This document shows, piece by piece, positions 59,784 through 64,000 of a DNA stretch of 64,000 nucleotides. The position numbers were made by a program, and so were the translations under genes. A model generated the notes under the pieces. The model was given only the letters and a program-made list of their open reading frames with translations. It was not told the origin of the DNA and ran no database searches. The DNA comes from Marinovum algicola. GTDB taxonomy: Bacteria; Pseudomonadota; Alphaproteobacteria; Rhodobacterales; Rhodobacteraceae. Location: NCBI RefSeq assembly GCF_900109145.1, contig NZ_FNYY01000011.1:82097-146096 (forward strand), given 5' to 3'. Position 1 is the first letter of the stretch. Each line of letters starts with the position of its first letter.

Positions 59784-60122
59784 TCAGAGAAGGAATCTTG
59801 GAGGCTGTTTGGCAGGTGGGCTGATCAGACCGCGAAAATCCCGCGCGATCGGCAGTCCATGGGCGCTCGAAACTGCAATTAGACCAAATTCCGCCGAGGC
59901 TCCCACCAGCGCGACGGCGGTCGCCGAGTTGCACACGAAATCGCAAGCGATGCCTGAGGGTCCCGCCGAACCATCGCACGCCTCACAGTCGGCACCTGGC
60001 ATTTCAGCTCCGGCTGCGATCATTTCAGATGCCATTCTGGCCGAACCGGCCGCATGCACAACCGAGCTTGCCGCGAAGGCGGCAAGGACGGCTATCATGA
60101 TGAGGCGGGCGACAAAGTGCAT
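59784..60122 (-). CDS. Small exported Cys-containing protein
   Basis: A 112-residue protein with a signal peptide (LIMIAVLAAFAASSVVHAAG), then DCEACDGSAGPSGIACDFVC, which gives two C-x2/3-C-like pairs, and a hydrophobic middle. The Cys spacing is of the kind seen in small exported metalloproteins of copper loci. It is 19 bases downstream of cueR and probably co-transcribed with it. Confidence 0.65.
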   Translation of the reverse strand: MHFVARLIMIAVLAAFAASSVVHAAGSARMASEMIAAGAEMPGADCEACDGSAGPSGIACDFVCNSATAVALVGASAEFGLIAVSSAHGLPIARDFRGLISPPAKQPPRFLL

Positions 60123-60141
60123 GCGGCTAATTTACCAGTGT

Positions 60142-60570
60142 TCAGAGGGTTGTTCCAGCGGGATGTTTTCGCGTCCCCGCGAGGTCGGAAGGCGTCAGAT
60201 CATCCATTATCGGGCAGTCGGGACGATCATCGCCATGACACCGAACAACGAGATCACGAAGCGTCGCGCTAAGCGCCTGCAACTCCTCGATTTTTTGATC
60301 CACCCGCGCGAGGTGACTTTGGGCGATCGCCTTGACGTCGGCGCTGGACCGCTCGCGGTCCTCGTACAATGACAACAGCGTGCGACATTCCTCGATGCCG
60401 AAACCCAACGACCGCGCCCGGCCGAGAAACGCCAGCTTGTGCAGATCCTGAACAGCAAAATCGCGGTACCCGTTTTCACGCCGCGACGGTTGCACGAGTC
60501 CGATATCCTCGTAATACCGGATTGTTTTTGCGGGCAAACCGCTCTGTTCCGAAACATTTCCAATGTTCAT
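60142..60570 (-). CDS. cueR: Copper-responsive MerR regulator CueR/HmrR
   Basis: MerR protein of 142 residues: winged helix MNIGNVSEQSGLPAKTIRYY and the Cu(I) site C-x7-C in RCHGDDRPDCPIM, as in CueR, with Ser at the position that is Cys79 in ZntR (ERSSADVKAIA). These features indicate a monovalent Cu/Ag sensor. ATG 60570 is chosen over 60612, which lies in the promoter. Its own upstream promoter has a textbook CueR operator, so it is autoregulated. Confidence 0.9.
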   Translation of the reverse strand: MNIGNVSEQSGLPAKTIRYYEDIGLVQPSRRENGYRDFAVQDLHKLAFLGRARSLGFGIEECRTLLSLYEDRERSSADVKAIAQSHLARVDQKIEELQALSATLRDLVVRCHGDDRPDCPIMDDLTPSDLAGTRKHPAGTTL

Positions 60571-60596
60571 AGCTGGCAACCCTCTCCTTGAAACAC

Positions 60597-60627
60597 CAGA
60601 TAGTCCTTCCACCTACTGGAAGGTCAA
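60597..60627 (-). promoter_or_regulatory. CueR-type promoter
   Basis: On the minus strand: -35 TTGACC (60622-60627), a 19-base spacer TTCCAGTAGGTGGAAGGAC and -10 TATCTG (60597-60602). The dyad CTTCCA...TGGAAG is the CueR/HmrR operator. Transcription would start about 20 bases before cueR. Confidence 0.85.
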
Positions 60628-60658
60628 GGACGCTTGGCAATCTTTTTGTGACGCCCCT

Positions 60659-63211
60659 TCAAAAAATGAACCTGTCCCAACTCCCATAGTGTTCCTCGCT
60701 GCGCTTCCCACGCGACAGGCTGAGCGCGATGAGAGCGATCCCGGCGAGGATACCGACAAGGCTGCCTGCCACCGTGCCTCCGCCCAGGAACCAAGGCGCG
60801 ACAATGAGCCAGAGGCCGAAGAGGATGTTAAGGAACCGCAACGGGCGCGCGACCTCGGCCCAGGCGATGACCGCAGTGGTCAGGACCAGTGCGCCCAGCA
60901 GGTGATCGCTGTTCGCCATGGCCGCTTCATTGCCAAAGATCGCGCGCGACAACATCAGGAAGACCCCGATCGCAGCACTCAGCCCGAGTGTCCATGGTAC
61001 GGTGACGCCGCGTGCGCTTTGTCGAAAGATCTGCATCGGTCGCGCGTCGAAGCTCATTTCGCCCCCCGTTGTGCCACCGGGCAGAGCATCGCCCCTGAAG
61101 AACGCGCGCCAGAACGGTCTGCCCCGGCGCGTATTCCAGACCATGAACTGCACCATCGCGACGATTTCATCGAGCGAGAACGGGATCATGATCAGCATGG
61201 CCAGCGCCGCCATCAGGCAGATCGTGCAATAGGTGCCGATGGCAATCGGCTGAATGATGATGAAATAGATGCTGATCACGCCAAGCGGCCCGACAACGAT
61301 GCCGAAAAGTGCGACCATCCAGGGCATCGTGCGCCAGCGCAGGCGGCTGCCCATCACGCCCATCATGATCTCAAACATATAACTCATTGCGCCAAGGCCG
61401 CCGTCGGCAATGGGCCAGGCTTTCGAGACATCGGAGGTGATGATGTATTCGGTGCCATTCAGCGCGACCGGCGATGAAAAGAACGGCTCCCACACGCCGT
61501 CTACATGGCCGAGCTGGTAGGCCGACAGGATGCGCGACAGGATGAAGCCCACGACACCGAGCGCGATGATCGGCAGGCGCTGGACATAGGTGGAGGGGCA
61601 GTAGGTCCAGCCGGGCGGGATATCGGTATCGTCCATCATCCCCTCGCGCGACATGCCCGGCATCATCGGGATCAGGATTGTCAGCGCGACCACCAGCGCG
61701 CCGATCAGCGTGTCGTTGGCATAGACGGCCGCGTCCGGCGTCCAGAACACCAGCGGCGCGGCCAGCAGCCAGACGCCGAGCGCGGCATTCACCCATTGCG
61801 CCCAGCCGTTACCATGGCGCAGCGACAGGGCGGCAAAGACCATGATGGCAAGTCCGGTGAAGACATTGTTCCACGCGGTCAGCCAACTGCGTGTAGCGGC
61901 GGACCACAGCCCGCGATCCTCCGTCACGCGCTGGACCGCCGCGCTGAATTCGGTCTGATCGAAGGTGCCGAAAACCGATGGCGCGGTGGCCAACCACAGG
62001 CCGAGCGCCATGACCAGCCAATGCACCCAGAGCATAGAAAAATGCATCTGCCGCATGTGTTGATCATGCTCGCGCCGATCCGCGTTCGCCTCGGCCTCCG
62101 TCGGTGCATGCTCTGCAGCCTCTTCCGCCACGGCGTTTTCGACCTTGGCCGCCGAGACCCGTGCGGCGTTCAGCCCGTTCGCTTCGTACCATTCGTAGGG
62201 ATCGTCCTTCAGGCGCTGAAGGATGCCCGGCATGTCGTCGCGCAGACTGTGTTCAGGCGTCCAGTCCAAGTGCTTTTTCGCCGCCGAAAGGTCTAGCTCG
62301 TAGTGATCGCTGGAAATATCGACCATCCATGCCCTGATGAAGGCATCCTCCCCAAATACCTTGTTTTCCGTCCAGGCGCCGAGCTTGGCCAGTTGGGACG
62401 GCACGTTCCAGGTGATCCAGTCCTCGCCATGCAGCTCGCGCCCGATCAGGCGCTGCAACTCGCCGAAGGGTATCGGGTCGGCCTCGCCCAGTAGCACCGG
62501 AAAAACGTCCGGCAGCTTGACGCGCCGATCAACGATACGTTCCACCGCGTCTAGAAAATCGTCGAGATGCAGGAACGCCTGCCCGCGCGACAGATCGCCA
62601 GGATAAACCTTGCCGCTGAATCGTCGTTCGTGAATGCGGGCGATCTGGTGGGTCAGAAAAGTCGACTGCCCGTTGTCATCGTAGATACCGGCGGGGCGCA
62701 TCAGCACGAGTTTCTCGTCGCCCCTTACCTCGCGCAGTACCTTCTCCGTGCGCACCTTCGATGCGCGGTAAGGAAACCTAGGATCGAGAGGATGATCCTC
62801 GTCTATCGGCTCCCCCGGCTCGGTCGGCGCATGGGCAAGCATGGTGGAAGCGAAGACGAACTGTTCAAGCTCAAACCCCTGAAGACCCTTCAGCAGCCGT
62901 TTCGAGCCTTCGACTGTAACGGCATCATACGCCGGATCATCCTCGCCGCTGAGATCGAAATAGCCCGCAAGGTGAATGCAGGCGGAAATCCTGTCGCCGT
63001 AAGCCAGCCGCACACGATCAAGCGCGGTATCGACACTTGCCTGATCGGTGATGTCGAAACAGACGCACTCGGCCTGATGCGGCGGATGGGGCGGCGAATA
63101 CCGGTCAAGTCCGACGACGCGGTAGGACCCGTGCAGCCGTCGCACCACCGCGGCCCCGAGATACCCGCTCGACCCGGTAACTATAACGACCGGCTTGCTT
63201 TCATCTGCCAT
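60659..63211 (-). CDS. NAD-dependent epimerase - SPW repeat - VKOR-like fusion protein
   Basis: An 850-residue fusion. Residues 1-370: extended SDR/NAD(P) epimerase with VTGSSGYLGAAVVRRL and catalytic YRASK. Then a hydrophilic linker and SPW-type membrane repeats (HWLVMALGLWLATAPSVFG, WVNAALGVWLLAAPLVFW). Residues about 540-700: a vitamin K epoxide reductase-like membrane domain with redox CTIC at 662-665. A last SPW-like repeat is near 795 (LNILFGLWLIVAPWF). The membrane VKOR core could make periplasmic disulfides using quinone; the soluble domain may supply or sense NAD(P)H. Located just above cueR in the same direction. Confidence 0.8.
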   Translation of the reverse strand: MADESKPVVIVTGSSGYLGAAVVRRLHGSYRVVGLDRYSPPHPPHQAECVCFDITDQASVDTALDRVRLAYGDRISACIHLAGYFDLSGEDDPAYDAVTVEGSKRLLKGLQGFELEQFVFASTMLAHAPTEPGEPIDEDHPLDPRFPYRASKVRTEKVLREVRGDEKLVLMRPAGIYDDNGQSTFLTHQIARIHERRFSGKVYPGDLSRGQAFLHLDDFLDAVERIVDRRVKLPDVFPVLLGEADPIPFGELQRLIGRELHGEDWITWNVPSQLAKLGAWTENKVFGEDAFIRAWMVDISSDHYELDLSAAKKHLDWTPEHSLRDDMPGILQRLKDDPYEWYEANGLNAARVSAAKVENAVAEEAAEHAPTEAEANADRREHDQHMRQMHFSMLWVHWLVMALGLWLATAPSVFGTFDQTEFSAAVQRVTEDRGLWSAATRSWLTAWNNVFTGLAIMVFAALSLRHGNGWAQWVNAALGVWLLAAPLVFWTPDAAVYANDTLIGALVVALTILIPMMPGMSREGMMDDTDIPPGWTYCPSTYVQRLPIIALGVVGFILSRILSAYQLGHVDGVWEPFFSSPVALNGTEYIITSDVSKAWPIADGGLGAMSYMFEIMMGVMGSRLRWRTMPWMVALFGIVVGPLGVISIYFIIIQPIAIGTYCTICLMAALAMLIMIPFSLDEIVAMVQFMVWNTRRGRPFWRAFFRGDALPGGTTGGEMSFDARPMQIFRQSARGVTVPWTLGLSAAIGVFLMLSRAIFGNEAAMANSDHLLGALVLTTAVIAWAEVARPLRFLNILFGLWLIVAPWFLGGGTVAGSLVGILAGIALIALSLSRGKRSEEHYGSWDRFIF

Positions 63212-63231
63212 GGCGACGCTCCGGCCTTCCG

Positions 63232-63351
63232 CTACGTACGCAGGTATTTCACCAGCGCAATAACTGCGAGAATCAGCACCACGATGACAAGGAGCCAGAC
63301 AAGTCCCATTCCAATCATCATACCGCCGCCCATCATTCCACCATCCATCAT
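63232..63351 (-). CDS. Small Met-rich membrane protein (39 residues)
   Basis: MMDGGMMGGGMMIGMG head, one membrane segment and the end VIALVKYLRT. AAGGAAG precedes the ATG at 63351. It is a clear sister of the 42-residue protein at 56597-56725. It lies 20 bases upstream of the epimerase-VKOR gene and is probably co-transcribed with it. Confidence 0.65.
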   Translation of the reverse strand: MMDGGMMGGGMMIGMGLVWLLVIVVLILAVIALVKYLRT

Positions 63352-63412
63352 GATCTTCTTCCTTCTCTCAATTGCTAAGCGTTCAACTAAGTCATCCGCA
63401 TTTGGTTTCAAT

Positions 63413-63426
63413 TTCCAGCGCTGGAA
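63413..63426. promoter_or_regulatory. CueR-like operator half-destroyed or displaced near IS66
   Basis: TTCCAGCGCTGGAA is a perfect palindrome followed by GGTT, much like the CTTCCA/TGGAAG core at 60603-60621. It lies 60 bases upstream of the small Met-rich gene, but good -35/-10 hexamers are not visible. IS66 begins 28 bases away. Confidence 0.45.
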
Positions 63427-63512
63427 GGTTGGAGGCCGCGGTTGCGATTGAAAGTAAGCCTCCGGCGGCGGCCGTCTGATCGCGGCTACGATCCGATGAT
63501 AAGTCCGACGTT

Positions 63513-63923
63513 ATGTCCGACTTCAATAACCACCCGCAGATCGAAGTTCTTGCCGTCACTGACGGTGCCCGCCGCCGGCACTGGTCGGACGAGGACAAGC
63601 TCCGGATTGTCGAGGAGAGCTTTGTCGGCCATCGGCAATGTGCTGCCACGGCACGGCGGCATGGCGTTTGCCGCTCGCTTCTGACGATCTGGCGCCGTCA
63701 ATACCGGAACGGCGAACTTGGCGTATCCCATTCTACAGCCTTTTCGCCGGTCAGCGTGACGCATGACCGCCCAGTCTCGCGGCCGGGTCCGGTTGATCCC
63801 TCTGAGCCTGTGCGAGATGCCCAAGTCGAAATTGCGCTACCAAATGGCCGTCGGCTTGTCGTGCCGGCCGCGCTGGACCCAGAGGCGTTGGTCCGGCTTA
63901 TCCAGCTGGTGGAGCGCGCATGA
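63513..63923 (+). CDS. tnpA: IS66 accessory protein TnpA
   Basis: A 136-residue IS66 Orf1 protein with an N-terminal helix-turn-helix region (RRHWSDEDKLRIVEESF, ATARRHGVCRSLLTIWRRQY) and a C-terminal part ending LPNGRRLVVPAALDPEAL. Its TGA overlaps the ATG of tnpB, the standard IS66 arrangement. Confidence 0.9.
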   Translation: MSDFNNHPQIEVLAVTDGARRRHWSDEDKLRIVEESFVGHRQCAATARRHGVCRSLLTIWRRQYRNGELGVSHSTAFSPVSVTHDRPVSRPGPVDPSEPVRDAQVEIALPNGRRLVVPAALDPEALVRLIQLVERA

Positions 63924-64000
63924 TCGCGTTTCCGGCGGGCGTGAAGGTCTGGATTGCGGGCGGTGTGACGGACATGCGGCGCGGCATGAACACCTTGGCG
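63920..64000 (+). CDS. tnpB: IS66 accessory protein TnpB (partial)
   Basis: First 27 codons of IS66 Orf2: MIAFPAGVKVWIAGG then TDMRRGMNTLA, a highly conserved TnpB start. Cut by the window edge. Confidence 0.9.
   Translation, partial: MIAFPAGVKVWIAGGVTDMRRGMNTLA

Larger units (their letters stand above)
63454..64000 (+). mobile_element. IS66-family element, left end (runs off the right edge)
   Basis: GTAAGC at 63454 is the typical IS66 terminal sequence, followed 59 bases later by the tnpA and then tnpB genes in the usual overlapping order. The large tnpC gene and the right end lie outside the window. Confidence 0.8.

Noticed and set aside
1..64000. CRISPR arrays, tRNA or rRNA genes, phage genes, replication origin
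   Set aside because: No regularly spaced repeats, tRNA-like cloverleaf ends, rRNA stretches, phage structural genes or replication-initiator genes were seen.

Overview
The window is GC-rich, densely packed bacterial DNA. Its gene families (ETF-linked acyl-CoA catabolism, TRAP transporters, Sco/PCuAC/DsbA modules, a MntR-type regulator, IS30 and IS66 elements) fit an alphaproteobacterium, most likely of the Rhodobacteraceae/Roseobacter group. That placement is inferred from gene content; there is no rRNA or tRNA gene. Two transposable elements and a sharp change of gene content at about 23.5 kb suggest a mosaic replicon (plasmid, chromid or island).

Region 1 (1-22.4 kb) is a catabolic cluster for a CoA-activated, probably alicyclic or branched carboxylic acid. 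It holds a tannase/feruloyl-esterase-like enzyme cut by the left edge, a DMT permease, two acyl-CoA dehydrogenases, a BadH-like dehydrogenase and a BadI-like ring-opening hydrolase, a CoA-transferase/hydrolase, five SDR/MaoC beta-oxidation enzymes, a CoA-ester lyase, a thiolase beside an HMG-CoA-synthase-like/DUF35 fusion, two PaaI thioesterases, an APH-like kinase, a crotonase and the electron acceptor EtfBA. The upstream regions share an AATATGCTTGC/GTAC-type operator. The region ends at a strong bidirectional terminator and a TRAP dctM gene that has lost its 5' end at an IS30 copy.

Region 2 (23.7-46 kb) is a metal-handling and envelope region. A Zn/Cd/Pb-type MerR regulator sits among at least four promoters with the diagnostic 19-bp spacer. 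These precede a CBS-domain protein carrying five Cys-Cys pairs, an eleven-gene operon (Sco, DsbB, DsbA, PCuAC, Sco, M23 peptidase, DUF411, ZIP, LspA, Lnt, small membrane protein), a P1B-2 ATPase and an L,D-transpeptidase. Within it lies a separate module: mntR, a palindromic operator, an oversized di-haem peroxidase and an ABC importer whose PhnD-like binding protein lacks the phosphonate-pocket residues. A CmtR-like ArsR repressor, an HMA-CDF exporter and a second LspA follow.

Region 3 (46-49.4 kb) has an orphan TRAP permease pair and a CYP152 peroxygenase. Region 4 (49.3-63.4 kb) is a tightly spaced 17-gene minus-strand copper/thiol-redox operon (multicopper oxidase, BNR protein, DUF411, cytochrome c, CcmG, TlpA, DsbA, Sco, PCuAC, CcdA, CDF and small Met/Cys-rich proteins). 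Above it lie an autoregulated CueR and an epimerase-SPW-VKOR fusion. An IS66 element begins at about 63.45 kb and runs off the right edge.
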